Below are positions 46,338 to 57,469 of a DNA stretch of 64,000 nt, one piece after another. Made by a program: the position numbers and the translations under genes. Positions within the stretch are counted from its first letter, which is position 1, and each line of letters begins with the position of its first letter. The notes beneath the pieces are model-generated. The model made no database searches. It saw only the letters and a program-made list of their open reading frames with translations, and was not told where the DNA came from. Origin of the DNA: Clitopilus passeckerianus (lineage: Eukaryota > Basidiomycota > Agaricomycetes > Agaricales > Entolomataceae); the NCBI GenBank assembly GCA_944990035.1, contig CALYLX010000076.1, positions 1 to 64,000 of the forward strand. The letters are read 5' to 3'.

Positions 46338-47468
46338 ATGTCTATAGCATGGAACGTTTCTGATTTTCTTGTTCTTTCCGCAAAGCTAGGCGAATCTGGC
46401 TTGGTGTTGTCTGGCCCACCCATCTCAGTCTATAACCTTGCACACGCCCTTGGTAAGGATACCATTCCACATGCCGCTATTCTCACTCGTTGAATCTATA
46501 TTTTTTGGAATTGTTGAAATTGGTCCTCCGGCTAAGCCTTTCTTTCACGAGCTGGAACTGATGTATGCCAGTGGTCCAGTCAGTTATCTTTGGAGAAGCT
46601 GAAATACACTTATCAAGATACTTAACTGAGCCTCGTATAGCTCCATCTTGATATGAAGATCCCACCCGCTCAGCAACAACAGACGTTTCATGAATTCACT
46701 GTTAAATATATAGTTGAAACGGCTCAGGCGTCACTCGACGCCTTGATCCACACCAGAAGTTCATTTTACTTCACAATTCCTATTCAGCCATGCTACTTCG
46801 CCTTCAGAGATCATTCTTCGAAGAATATCTGCGGTCGTGGAATCATACGATAGCCAATGGCAGGCAGCTGATGGTAGTATGTGCAGAAAGGATTCTGGAC
46901 GTGCTCTCCTCACCACGGGTGACTTCTCCCCGACCATACGCATGACGCTCTTTCAGTTGATGCTGCTTCAGGCGGCTTAGAGCTTCTTTCCAGCCTTCTC
47001 ACAGCATACGTGACGCCCAAAAATTACATGAAGCTCCTGCCACCCTCGATTCGGACCAGTTTACTTCCTTTTCTGCACGCATGGAACGAAACGGCACCAA
47101 AAAAGTTGCAGCGGGAGATGGTCACGGGGATCATATCGATCCTGTTGGGTTCCAAAGGCACTTTGAAGCATACCCAGGAGCTTCGTAGGTCGCTTGATGG
47201 CTCGAGCGCTTGCGCACTGCCCGAATGCAACAAGGCAGGACTGAAGAAATGTTCCCGGTGGGTCGTAGCTTTCTGAAAAGCTGAAGCAAAGTAATTCACG
47301 ATGAATTTACATCAGGTGCAAAACTGTTCGATATGTTAGTACAAATTGGATTGCCTCTAAGCATCCGGTCTAATCCACCTTCCGCAGTGTAGTGTCACCC
47401 ATTAAAGGCGCCATTGGGAGCGTCGGATTGACCCCCACCGAAACCACTGCTTCTATACCAAGTACTGA
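46338..47468 (+). pseudogene. MYND zinc-finger family, copy F (divergent, broken)
   Basis: This is the most divergent member. The N-terminal exon reads MSIAWNVSDFLVLSAKLG to YNLAHALG. The core survives in two frames: a frameshift near 46790 separates an early part (FTVKYIVETAQASLDALI) from SYSAMLLRLQRSFFEEYLRS and IANGRQLMVVCAERILDVL. Another break lies near 46950, after which LELLSSLLTAYVTPKNYM to CALPECNKAGLKKCSR is open. The small exon gives CKTVRY. The last exon reads CSVTH and then TAA (47403-47405), exactly where intact copies have the Gln or Arg after the finger histidine. RRHWERRIDPHRNHCFYTKY-stop continues behind it to 47468. At least two shifts plus the nonsense codon mark it as a pseudogene. 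Confidence 0.7.
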
Positions 47469-47605
47469 TGTCAAGCATGCAGTGAATTGAAGTCTTGCAA
47501 CAATGCAAGACCCGGAATTGCATATCCTTCTGATACAATAAATAGGCATATATATTATGTACATGATTGGCTGTAAAATACAAGAACAAATTTCAGGATT
47601 CACAT

Positions 47606-48735
47606 TCAGCCGCCTAGAACCCGATAGTCACTAATTGGTCAAACATGAGAGATTCGTGTTGATACTAACCTCCACCCCCGCCTCCACATCCTCCTCCTCC
47701 TCCTCCCCCTCCACATCCACCACCACCACCACCACCATCGCCGCCGCACGCACCTCCTTCGAAAGCATCAATAATCATGTTTTTGAAGAACAGAGAATAC
47801 CTTACCGCCACCACAAGCAGAGCCCCCAGCACCGCAAGCACCAGCGCCCTGAAATACATATTAGCATCTTGAACAGTCAAGGGATCATCCCACTTACCGC
47901 AGCGCAGCTCCCGCCACCTGCTCCGGCACTACTATCGACCACACCCGGCGCATAGGCAGCACATCCAACGTAGATCGGGCTATAATACCAGAGAGGGATA
48001 GGCAGCAAGAACGCTGGATCATGGGCATACGCTCTGTCCAAAGCTCGCTGGTCAAGTTTGCCCTTCTCGGCCAGTTCTTTGTCCCGAAGCAGCCTCTTGC
48101 GTCTCTTCTCCCGCCTCTTGTTCCGGCGATAGTCACTTAAGGTCTTCTTGTGATTGTCAAAGACAGAGTTATGGTCGCTCGGGTGTGTTGCCGCGAGGAC
48201 CGAAAGGTCGTCTTCATAGGAGGATGGCGGGACGAGGTAGGACTTGGGACCGTTGTTAGCAGATACGAATTTAGAGAGCCTTTGGCCGATGGTTTCTCCA
48301 GGGATAGGGCATCCACAGTGCATGTACTGGACTTGGAACCGGTTCTTCCAGGCTCGGCATGTAACGTCAAAGGCTGAGGCAAGAGTGTCTTCTTCGATCT
48401 TGTCGTCACTAGCAGGAAGATATGAGAAAAAGTCGAAGAGCTGATGAAGAACTTACTGATCAATGTATCTTCCAACCAGTCTCTTGCTGTCCATATTGTA
48501 TTGGTTACCGAGCAATTGGTGAGTGTGCCAGGCAAGATCAATATCGAGCGTCGGGACGAAGAAACCCGCAGGAGAGGACGACATCAGATCCAAGAATCTA
48601 TGTAGGTGTGGGCGACAAGTCAACGAAAATGGGTGAAACCACCTACGCGTGATATCGACCAATACTATGTTGTAATGCAATCTCATCGAGAGGATCGTCG
48701 AAGCACCCGGGTTCCGTCCATCTGAGAGCATGCAT
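47606..48735 (-). CDS. GRDP-like protein, copy 2, 5'-truncated
   Basis: This is a second GRDP-like gene, corresponding only to the C-terminal half of copy 1. The first credible codon is the ATG at about 48735 (MHALRWTEPGCFDDPLDEIA, QHSIGRYHA). Then come the exon with SSSPAGFFVPTLDIDLAWHTHQLLG and YVGRYID-like VGRYIDQ, an exon with MHCGCPIPGETIGQRLSKF and THPSDHNSVFDNHKK, and a basic helical stretch (RRNKRREKRRKRLLRDKE). Two small exons rich in Gly/Cys/Ala follow (AGAGGGSCAA, GACGAGGSACGGG), and the final exon is almost pure glycine with cysteines. The stop is at 47606 if the GTTAGT intron is spliced, or about 47669 otherwise. Upstream exons carrying WHAYMLNP and CPTC motifs are absent. It may be expressed as a short protein or be a decaying duplicate. 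Confidence 0.68.
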
Positions 48736-48762
48736 TTTCTGGACGAACGAGCACTTCAAGTC

Positions 48763-49329
48763 ATGGACGTTGATGCAGACATCTCAGGAGAGACCTCTAG
48801 TCACACCGTTCTCAGATTATCACCCGGCGCAGTGACACTTCAGATCCTCACGTATGTTCTCCGTACTCGCGTGCATGTTTCCCAACTCAGCATCATTGTT
48901 TCTAGCGAAACCCAAAATCACAATGGCCAATCGAGCCAGCAAATTGCACCAGGCGTCATCCTGAATCTGAGATATCGAGTGTTCTACCAACCACCCCACC
49001 TGCAAGTAACAGGAGGCCCTGCCACTCTCCTGAATCTTTCCTCCGCCATATCACAAGCGATCACAGAACCCCTCGTTCGAACTTTCTTGATCGACGACCA
49101 GCATGCTTATGTTGTGATCGGAAAGGTGAAAGGGCATGGAGGACGTGCAAGTCTAGCGGAATATGAGGAGCCACTGCAAGTCAGACAGATGCGACGTGCT
49201 CATCAGTCCCGTACGTTGTGGACCAAATACCAAGAATTGCGCAAGGTTTCCCCAATGGCCGACGTTGGCGCGTTGATTATTGTCAACCTGTTGTTTGTTT
49301 TGGTCGCAATTGTGCGGCAACGTAGTTGA
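48763..49329 (+). CDS. possible small tail-anchored protein
   Basis: A 188-residue open frame runs from ATG 48763 (MDVDADISGETSSHT); an in-frame ATG at 48730 would add 11 residues but overlaps the start of the minus-strand GRDP copy 2. The body has beta-type alternation (ILNLRYRVFYQPPHLQV, RTFLIDDQHAYVVIGKV). The last 24 residues hold a single hydrophobic helix (ADVGALIIVNLLFVLVAIV) followed by RQRS, as in tail-anchored membrane proteins. I do not recognise the family. It sits exactly where the 5' half of GRDP copy 2 should be, so it may be a gene created or exposed by that truncation, or a chance frame. Confidence 0.45.
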   Translation: MDVDADISGETSSHTVLRLSPGAVTLQILTYVLRTRVHVSQLSIIVSSETQNHNGQSSQQIAPGVILNLRYRVFYQPPHLQVTGGPATLLNLSSAISQAITEPLVRTFLIDDQHAYVVIGKVKGHGGRASLAEYEEPLQVRQMRRAHQSRTLWTKYQELRKVSPMADVGALIIVNLLFVLVAIVRQRS

Positions 49330-49825
49330 ACGCTATCTCTTGGCATAACCGACGAACCATATACCCAACATCATTGTAAAATACCACATTTATTGTAATC
49401 AATTTCTATTGTCAATCCGACCAGGAGAATACTTGAACAATCCTGCCCATTTGCCAGTACTCATGCCTGGTAGCAAAATCCGAACAGCGTACTGGCTCAC
49501 TCTAGGCCGAGGGTTTGGTGATCCTCCAGATTGAATGGCGTAAACTCCAAGTAGTGACGCCTCTGTAACCAGTTCATCCTGTCGAAAGCTTGGCTGCCCA
49601 CTCGGGATTCCCCGAATAATGTTTTGTAGCTGGATTCGTAAGTAAACCCGCAGTCGGGAAGAGTAAGATGAAGTGAAAAATAATATCCGTGATAAATGTA
49701 CATGATGCAAATTACAGATGAATACGGTCGTCTATGGGTAGATATGCTTGCAAATGCGACAATGATAGCAAGAAAGCAGGATAAAGTCCTTGAGATGTTG
49801 CAAATGAAATGGTCCTCCAGAACAT
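49330..49825. other. convergent intergenic region
   Basis: About 500 bp lie between the small plus-strand frame and the 3' end of the ZIP transporter. Nothing supportable was seen. Confidence 0.4.
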
Positions 49826-51836
49826 CTACTCCCCGACCAACGCCATCGCCACCGCACCAGTCAACAAGCTCAAAACAGCAAGCACCTTCTTCCACAACTG
49901 TGTCCCATGATCTCCATGACCATGTTCTTCCCGATGTCCATGCCCATTAGGTGGGCTGCTACGGGAACTTTCGCTGTCGCTCTCCTCAGCTGGAAGTTCA
50001 TGATGATGCCCATGCTCGTGGTGCCCGTGCCCATGGTCGCCACTGACATCGCCGAAAACGAAGTCACCCGCGAGCATCTCAACTGTAGCCGCATATATGA
50101 GCATTCCGGCGGATATACCAGACATTAGGCCTTGGATGACCTGCATTTGACCTTTGGGTCCCGGTTAGTAGAGACACTCTGGTATTAGATATGGGGATTG
50201 CATGCTTACCCTGCTCTGTTCTGCTAGATCCTATCTTAGAAAATGCTAGCATGCCGATAATGATGCCCAGAGGGGTGGTTACAGCGAAAAGAATAGATAA
50301 CGTTGGCGGAAGCCAGTTCCAAGAACTTGTCTTCCGCCCATCTGATTCGAGATCTTCTGGGAGTACAAGCTCTGCCGTTGCTGGTGGCGGGGGTGGCGGT
50401 GGTACGCTGGCTATCCGAATTCCAAGGGACAGGCCTTCGAAAAGCTGATGGAATATAATTGCAGTGACCAGAGTGCCTATCACGAGCATCAATACCTATC
50501 ATACTCGTACGAGCAAAACAATCCCGAAGCACTCACTGAAGTCAGACCCAGTCGTGACCGATAATGTCAGACCAATCACCAGAGAATGGATCATGATTCC
50601 TAGTTGTAGAACCTAGAAGAAAGAGTAAAGTCAGGACGCTTTAACTCACGAGGAAACGAGTAAATAACTAACCAGTATTCCAATAACCTGACGCCTTCTG
50701 CTAACTTTGGGCTTCTGTTGCTCCACACTCGATACCTCTTCCTCATCATCGGCAAGCACAGACTCCGGCTCCAAACCTGCTTGCTCGAATGCCATACGAC
50801 AAGCACATCGTATATCTCTTGGGTCCCACATAGACAATGCTCCTGCATGTGGCGGTACTGCTCCCCTCAACAGCCTTGGAGAATTGTACAAGACAAGCGG
50901 AAGGACGGCTTCGTTCTTGTTGTGATGATAACGATGATATTGGTCGAGACTGCACAGAGACCTCGTTCGCTTCCTGTGATGGTGGGGGTGGGTATTGCGT
51001 ATGAGAGAGGTGGTTTCTGTAGCAATTGGATTTCCATCATTTTGGAGAGGATGGGGTTTTAGTCGCTCAGCGGGTACTGGGACGGGTACGACAATGGCAG
51101 CATCTGCGTTTACGGAAGGTTTCGGGGAAGCTCTGGGAGTTTGGGAACCACGAGATGAGGCCCTGGTATGTTGCAGAAGTGCAGGTGTCTTCGGGCGAGA
51201 TGGAGGTTCAGAAGGGGCGGGAGTAGGAGGGGCTGATTCCGTTGATTGCATGTGGTCGACATAGGTAGTTGAAGCGTCTGAAGAAAATGTTCATTCCGGT
51301 GGATACGACGAATACCCAAAATGACGTACATTCCACTAAGAAAATCACGAGGAGGGAAGCAAGACTGTAGAAGCTAGTTAGAGCTCGCAATGCAATGTAT
51401 AGTATACTTTACTCACATTATAGCGCCAGTCCAGTGTCCAATTCCAGGGTATTTACCCTTGACCACTTGGGAGTTTAAGGCGTCAAATGCATCAGGTAGT
51501 AGATGGCAGAAAGCTGTCGATAATATGACACCTAGATGCAAGATATATATCACGTTCACATTCCATTGATTAGAGAACGCACCAGTGCCGAAATGCTTGC
51601 CGATGAAGAAAACGAGATGTGGTATCCTGAGGAAGCTGACCTGTTTGGAAAGTCCGGGGAAGGAGACAGCTATACAAAGATTCCATCAGCGTCATTTTTC
51701 ATTTCATATTCTAGAGCATCGACGCACCTATGAGTGATACGAAAAATATCCCCAGCATGACGACAATTCGAGGCTCTCTCTCCTCAAGCCTGAGGGTCTC
51801 CATCGTTATCGTCCAATCGGGCGTTATGGCTGGCAT
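49826..51836 (-). CDS. ZIP-family zinc/iron transporter
   Basis: This is a Zrt/Irt-like metal importer of the plasma membrane or an organelle. The start is MPAITPDWTITMETLRLEER at 51836. TM1 is RIVVMLGIFFVSLI; the next exons give LRIPHLVFFIGKHFGTGVILSTAFCHLLPDAFDAL (TM2) and IILASLLVIFLVE (TM3). A long cytosolic loop of about 190 residues follows, with a short histidine cluster (NTHPHHHRKR). TM4 carries MIHSLVIGLTLS and TM5 FHQLFEGLSLG, the histidine/glutamate metal-binding pair of the family. TM6-8 follow. A strongly His-rich segment (HGHGHHEHGHHHE) lies in a loop between the last helices, an unusual second metal-sensing or binding region. The end is MALVGE-stop. Several short introns (near 51730, 51590, 51415, 51290, 50640, 50510 and 50160) are needed and their exact borders are approximate. 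Confidence 0.85.
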
Positions 51837-52413
51837 GTTGGGCTCTGAGCGATCCTAGCAGCCCTCTGCAGCCTTCTTGCCGCCTTTATACCTTTTCGAA
51901 GGTCTTTTCGGGCTAAGTGCCAGCAAACAGCAAAGCTGTGGACATCCAGTCCGCCAGAATTGAGTAAGAGATGGTTGTAATGCCCTATTTGCTCCACCCT
52001 GAAGTGAGGACCGCACCAGTCGCGAATCGGGCTGTGGCTCAGAGAAGTCCCAGCCAATCAGATCACGCAGATATTAGCCATTTTCAAGGCTTGGAACTTT
52101 GGTGGTACCCCATTCTTCGGCTTCGCTCACAATTTGGGAACTAGAATTCCAACCCAAAGGTAGAAGATTGTAATCAATTATAAAGTATTACAGAGACTGG
52201 CGAGTGTCGAATAGCTAAAGGAGAATTATATGGTCATCCATCCGGGTGGTACACACAAACGATGACTCGAAACGAGTGTATAGGCGGGCTGACTGAAGAA
52301 GAACCGCGAGCTGCGGGTTGAAACACCCTGAGCCCCGCGGCGGTGGAAGCGGCTTATAGGGGTTTCCTTGGTTGGGGAACGACTCGGCGACGCGATTCCG
52401 ACCAGCTGGATTA
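51837..52413. other. intergenic region
   Basis: About 580 bp lie between the ZIP transporter start and the end of MYND copy G. It is probably the ZIP promoter plus the 3' flank of copy G. No distinct element was seen. Confidence 0.4.
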
Positions 52414-53586
52414 CTAGTAGACGGTCTCGAAGCAGTTTTGCTTATGTCCGAGCTTCCAAGGCGCTCCTGGAGTAGCGGGATAGTTCCAGTGCTCTCTCTG
52501 GTGGAGGGTGGAACACTAGGCTCCGTTGAATCCATCAATCCACGACAGAAATGGCATGAAGAATGATACTCACATATTGTGCTGCCAAGCACCTAGAATT
52601 GCAGGAGGAAAGTTTCAGGTAATCGGGGTGGAATCATCCATTAGCTCGAAGGTGTTCTGAAAAGGATTTACCTTGCACATGCCTTCAGACCAAACGTCTT
52701 CTCGTACCCATGCATGCCACAAGCTTCCCAACCCCTCATGTTCTTCCGCAAAGGCATAACGTGCTCCTCAATGAACCCAGGGTCACCTGTAAGAAGCATA
52801 AAAGGCGTTCGGATTCCGGTCCTAGTCCATCCTCCTCTGGATATCGGGTCGCCCATTTGACAAGCCAAACTTTTAGTTCATTACAAATTCTTGAGGGTAG
52901 AACCTTCTCCTGGTCATCGTCCTTTATAGCCACAACGAGTACGCTTGCAAGGAGACACAGAGCATCTTGTGCGATGTGTTTATATCCCGGTCCCGGCTGC
53001 GCCTCCGGAGGTTGATCATAATAACGATCCCAATAGGGCGCGAGAGCAAGTATCCTTTCTGCAACCACCTTCGGAAGCCTCCTGTTATTTGCAGCAATCG
53101 GTTTCTGCGACTTGAGATATTTGAAGAAGTAATTTGGGCAAAAGCGGATGACGGATATTGCGCTATAACGATGATTATGGAGGTGAACCTCTCGTTCAAG
53201 ATATACATTTCCTTCGAGGCGTTGTCGGCTAGCGAAGTTGGGTCCAGAAACTTGTCAACAGTACGAGGCAGATATTTTGCCACGAACTCGGAGCTAATGG
53301 AGGTCGCTTTTTCTACCGGATAAGCTGTCAACATTGCGACCTGAAATGAGAACGGTCGTGGTCAAATACCTGAGCTGATCCATCATTACTATTTACACCT
53401 ACAAGTTTTTGGCCCCTTCTCATCCGGAGCACCTCAACGACTTTCGGAGAGCTTTGAGTTTTCTCCTTGACATCTTTGAATTGTTTCAGTTTCGGGTGCT
53501 GGCCGCCCAATCGATAGCTAAATCTCACCCCAAACGTCCGCCAACAAGTCTGCAGTTACTTCAACTTCCTCATTCGCGCCTTCCAT
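52414..53586 (-). pseudogene. MYND zinc-finger family, copy G (frameshifts, lost zinc ligand)
   Basis: The N-terminal exon reads MEGANEEVEVTADLLADVWG with a GTGAGA donor near 53527. The core is present in pieces: FVAKYLPRTVDKFLDPTSL, then after a one-base shift near 53150 YFFKYLKSQKPIAANNRRL and VVAERILALAPYWDRYYDQPP. A second shift near 52800 separates KWATRYPEEDGLGPE from the finger region. The finger begins WEACGMHGYEKTFGLKACAR: the second zinc cysteine (GC in all other copies) is a tyrosine. The last exon (CSTLHQREHWNYPATPGAPW...CFETVY-stop) is intact. Even if the frameshifts were sequence errors, the Cys-to-Tyr change should damage the finger. Confidence 0.72.
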
Positions 53587-54041
53587 CTGGAACAGCCTCG
53601 CAGAGACTGAGAGTTACGGATGTTTGCTGACCGAAGCAGCGCGACGAAAGTTGCACGATGCATTTTCACCAGCCTGGATCAGGCCGCGTGATTTGCCTGC
53701 CCTAACCTGATCGCGTTACGGGCACTGGTGTACAGCAGGCCTGTGCGTCGCACGGTCTTTTTCAGCGAACTAGTCCTGGAGCCAGGTTAGCAATGTTGGA
53801 GCCAAACGAGAGATGTGCCGAAATTCAATAATACTATTCGGGTGTAGAATTCGTATTGTGGTGATCTTTACATGGACATGTAGAGTATAATACTTGTGAA
53901 AAAAGAATAAATAAGACTAGAATAGTCCCCAAGTAGAGCTGGAGAAGGCCTGTCTACGATTTTATAGAAGCGTGGCTCGGAAGACTATGGCCGTAATGCG
54001 CGAGAAGATCCATCGTAGCTCGGGGAGTCGCGCGCCGTCAT

Positions 54042-55290
54042 TCAATACTCCGTCTTGAAACAATGGTTCTTGTGTCCAAGGTTATCATGCGCTCGGATGT
54101 CGGGGTAATTCCAATGCGCCTTCTGATGAGCGGCGGAACACTGTCAGTAAGAGTATTTGGTTAGATCTTGAGTCATGATCATGATAAAACGAACGACAAA
54201 CTTACATATTGAACGGTGAGGCACCTGGCGGGGAATAAGAGTTAAGATCGTAGAAATGGCGCGACGGTCACGATATCAACACCGACCTTGAGCATGCTTT
54301 GAGATTATCCCTTTTCTTGCACCCATGCATACCACAGGCCTCCCATCCCTTCATATTTCTTCGTACGGTCATGAGGGTCGGCTTAAGACCTGGTGATTTT
54401 GCGGGGTAATTATAAAGAATTTGAAGAAGAAGAGCCGCAGGCATGCCAATGTCATCAGTGCTTAACGGATAGTTCGGATACCCCCATTTAACAAGCCAGG
54501 GCTTTAGTGCCTTTTTAGTGCCCTTAGACAAGATCTTGTCCTCTTCATCGTCCTTGGCAGATACAACCAGAATAGTACAAAGAATAAAGAGGAGTTTCCA
54601 AAGCACAACTCTGTGATTTATCTTTGGGTCTCCAATTGTTGGGTTCTTTAGCCATCGATCCCAAGCAGGGGCCACAGTTACGAGTCGTTCAGCCATTGCG
54701 TTCGCGAGTTGTTTCCCGTTTGCAGCGATCGGTTTCTGGGATCGCAAGTACTTGTTGAAGTAGCGAGTGATTAGAACTTCAGACAGAGCCCGAGAGAATC
54801 CGTTGTCTAAGAGAAGCTCCTGTTTTTGCAACTCGTCCGTCCACTCAGAGGGGGCTGAGATATTTAGGAATTTGTCGACAACCGCAGGAAGATATTTTGC
54901 CGCAAATTCACAGACGAACCGAAACCCACCCGTAGGACCGTGGAGATCCACATAAATACCAATCTGTTGACGATTCGAAGGGTCTGCATTTATGAATACT
55001 CAAAAGGTGACTTACCATTCCGGCGGGAGCGAGCAACTTGTACGCTTCAGAGAGGATGGGCGGGATCTCATGAGGTTCTGAGGTTGCCTCCTTGATTCCT
55101 GAGCCGTGTGATCAGCTAGGACAGTATATAAAGGCGTTGGGAAGATGTCACCTAGCCACTCGGCCAGACTATCCGGAGTCACACCCTCCTCCAAAATCCT
55201 CTTCGCCGTTGCGCCCATGTTAGGTCTCATTTTCCGTACCAGCGTAGTGTCAAGACCCGTATCGGGTGTATTTATCGCAAATGAGTTCAC
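54042..55290 (-). CDS. MYND zinc-finger family, copy H (intact)
   Basis: The start is MNSFAINTPDTGLDTTLVRK at 55290 (an internal ATG at 55230 is also possible); the first exon ends PDSLAEWLG. The core exon (54268-54951) is fully open: CEFAAKYLPAVVDKFLNISA, LLLDNGFSRALSEVLITRYF, KYLRSQKPIAANGKQLANAM and RLVTVAPAWDRWLKNP. Then comes KPWLVKWGYPNYPL and the finger WEACGMHGCKKRDNLKACSR. The last exons give C-x2-C completion and CSAAHQKAHWNYPDIRAHDN, ending CFKTEY-stop at 54042. No break was found. This member represents the second subfamily (G-K), recognisable by HWNYP after the finger histidines in G-H and by KPWLxKW before the finger. The role is unknown. Confidence 0.78.
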
Positions 55291-56185
55291 TATGAGCGGC
55301 GCTGCTTGGTCGAGGTAACGACGGGAAGACTCAAAGTGGTCAACTTGGCGTTGATAAACAAATTGGCAGTGGCGAGTCGGAGCGGAGTTCCCGCGTTTCG
55401 ACCTGCCCTAAAGCCCGTGATTGAGAGGTTGGATTCTTGGAAACAAACGCGCCACCAATATCATCACCTGCTAATGTATACTCGTTCTCTCATAGACACG
55501 AAGCTCCAGGCTCAACATGTTGAAACCTTTACCTGAGGCAGCGGGACATCAACATCATAATTAAAGATGATCCCGCTCAAACGGTCGCTAACGATTCAGA
55601 GTTTACAGTTACTTTGATTCATCATTTGAACTGTCTGTCTCCTGGAAGCTGGTCGACTTCAAGTCACGAATATTATCAGGCTTGGTCTATCTATGCCTAG
55701 ATTATGACGCGTGTAGAGAGAGTCACAACCTCGCACACCCTCAGAAGCAGCGATCTAGGCTTGGGGATTCAGAAATCTCGTGTCCACCTCACCAATTACA
55801 TCAACATCCTCGTTTGACCCCTCCATCTCTCGAACTCTGACAAAGGCTGTATTGTTAGGTATTTTGGGCTTCATAAAGCCGTCTGTGATGCCGCCTAAAC
55901 GTAAAGCGGACCGCGCATTTGCCTGCATTATATTCAAATCGTTCCTGTTCGGGCCGGAACTCTGAGTCTGAGTTGCTGCGGCACACCATGGTGGACTTTT
56001 GACTGGAAACAGCCTTGATAATAAGGGTATGTCTTTGAACTGGCGTAGAGGGGCGTACAAGATATCCTACGACGACGCCAGTAGAGGACGTCCGACAAAG
56101 CGGGCTACGATACCAGTACTGGGAATGTTTCTATGCCAGTGCACCACGAATTCGAAAGGTTTCGTATCCTTTGCACTTCATCACA
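55291..56185. other. spacer between MYND copies H and I
   Basis: About 900 bp. Between 55755 and 56060 a minus-strand frame of 101 codons exists (EVDTRFLNPQA at its end) without similarity to the family. No supported gene. Confidence 0.35.
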
Positions 56186-57424
56186 TCAGTACTCCGTCTT
56201 GAAGCAGTGATTCCTATGTCCGATATTGTTCACGGTGTCGCAATAATTCCAATGCTGTTTCCGATGAGTGGTAGAACACTTCCTAAGCGGTCAGGTCCCT
56301 CGTGATCGTGCGTGAACGCGACAACACTCACGTATTGAACGGTAAGACACCTAAAGTAAAATGTAAAGATAAGTATATAAACGGTGGGTTCGAATGGAGG
56401 TAATGCCACATGCCTTCAGGTTCTCCTTGTTCTCGCAACCATGCATACCGCACTTCTCCCACCCCTTCAGATTTTTCCTGCTATTCAAAATAATCGCCCT
56501 CACACCGGGTTCACGCGCAGAATCGAACAGAACCGAAAGTAGGAACTTCGCACCCAATCCAACGCTTTGCTTTTTTACGGGAGCCCACTTTTCAAGCCAG
56601 GGCTTCAGCCCGTCCTTGACGTTTGCAGGCAAAACTTGGTCCTTGCCTTCGTCCTTCTTGGCAGATGTGATGAGGATACTGGAGAGAAAACATAGGTGCT
56701 TGAAGACTAGATCGTCGTGGCATACCCCTGGTATGCCGATGGGTGGACTGTCAAGCCAGATATCCCAATAGGAGCCACAGCCAAAAGTCGTTCCGCAATT
56801 GCATTGGCAATGTGTCTGTTTTTTGCGGCAACAGGCTTTTGCGATCGCAGATACTTGTAAAGGTACGGAGTGGTTTGAACCATCAGGAGAGCTCGAGAGT
56901 AACCGTTTTCTAATTGACGCTCATGCTTCAGGAAATCGTCGACAAACTCAACGGAGGGAGATACGCTGAGGAATTTGTCGACAACCGCAGGAAGATATTT
57001 GGCGGCAAATTCACTGAACAACGTAGATAGATTTTCTTTCCCGCGGCGCTGGCCATACATGGCAACCTGTCAATTTAAAATGTGAAAGTCAAAGATTGAG
57101 ACCGGTCAAACATTGCTTACCACCCCAGCTAGAGCGAACCACCTGTTTTCTTCGGTCATGTCAGGCGGAGGCGCATGAGGCCCTGTATCGGCTTCCTTAA
57201 CCCCTGAGTGGTACATGCTAGTTAGGGCGAGAGATATGCGGATATCTGATGATTCCACCTAGCCATTCTGCTATAGTGTCTGCATTCACGGTCATCTCAC
57301 CCTCCTCCATTATATCCTTTGGAGTCCGCCCCGTGCCAGGCCCAACTCTTCCCATGAGTGAAGCGAGTTCAACGCGACCTAATTTGGGAGGATCATATGG
57401 CATAGTAAAATTCATGCGATTCAT
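56186..57424 (-). pseudogene. MYND zinc-finger family, copy I (frameshift and splice-site loss)
   Basis: The N-terminal exon reads MNRMNFTMPYDPPKLGRVEL to NADTIAEWLG. The core reads FAAKYLPAVVDKFLSVSP, LENGYSRALLMVQTTPYLY, KYLRSQKPVAAKNRHIANAI and ERLLAVAP. A base is then missing at about 56775: the expected YWDIWLDSPP appears one frame over. The later part (LPANVKDGLKPWLEKWAPV, WEKCGMHGCENKENLKAC) is open. Where other copies read CSR and a GT donor, this one reads CG followed by ATT, so the donor after the first finger half is missing or changed. The last exons (CLTVQY; CSTTHRKQHWNYCDT...CFKTEY) remain. It is probably non-functional. Its N-terminal exon is fused in frame to the tail of copy J upstream. 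Confidence 0.7.
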
Positions 57425-57469
57425 GTTGAGCAGTGATAGTGGGGAAATGGCAGAAATGGTAAGTAGTAG

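Noticed and set aside
44398..47468. Stop codon reassignment (TAA as Gln) to explain copies E and F
   Set aside because: All other genes end at normal TAA/TAG/TGA stops and both copies have other lesions, so decay is the simpler explanation.
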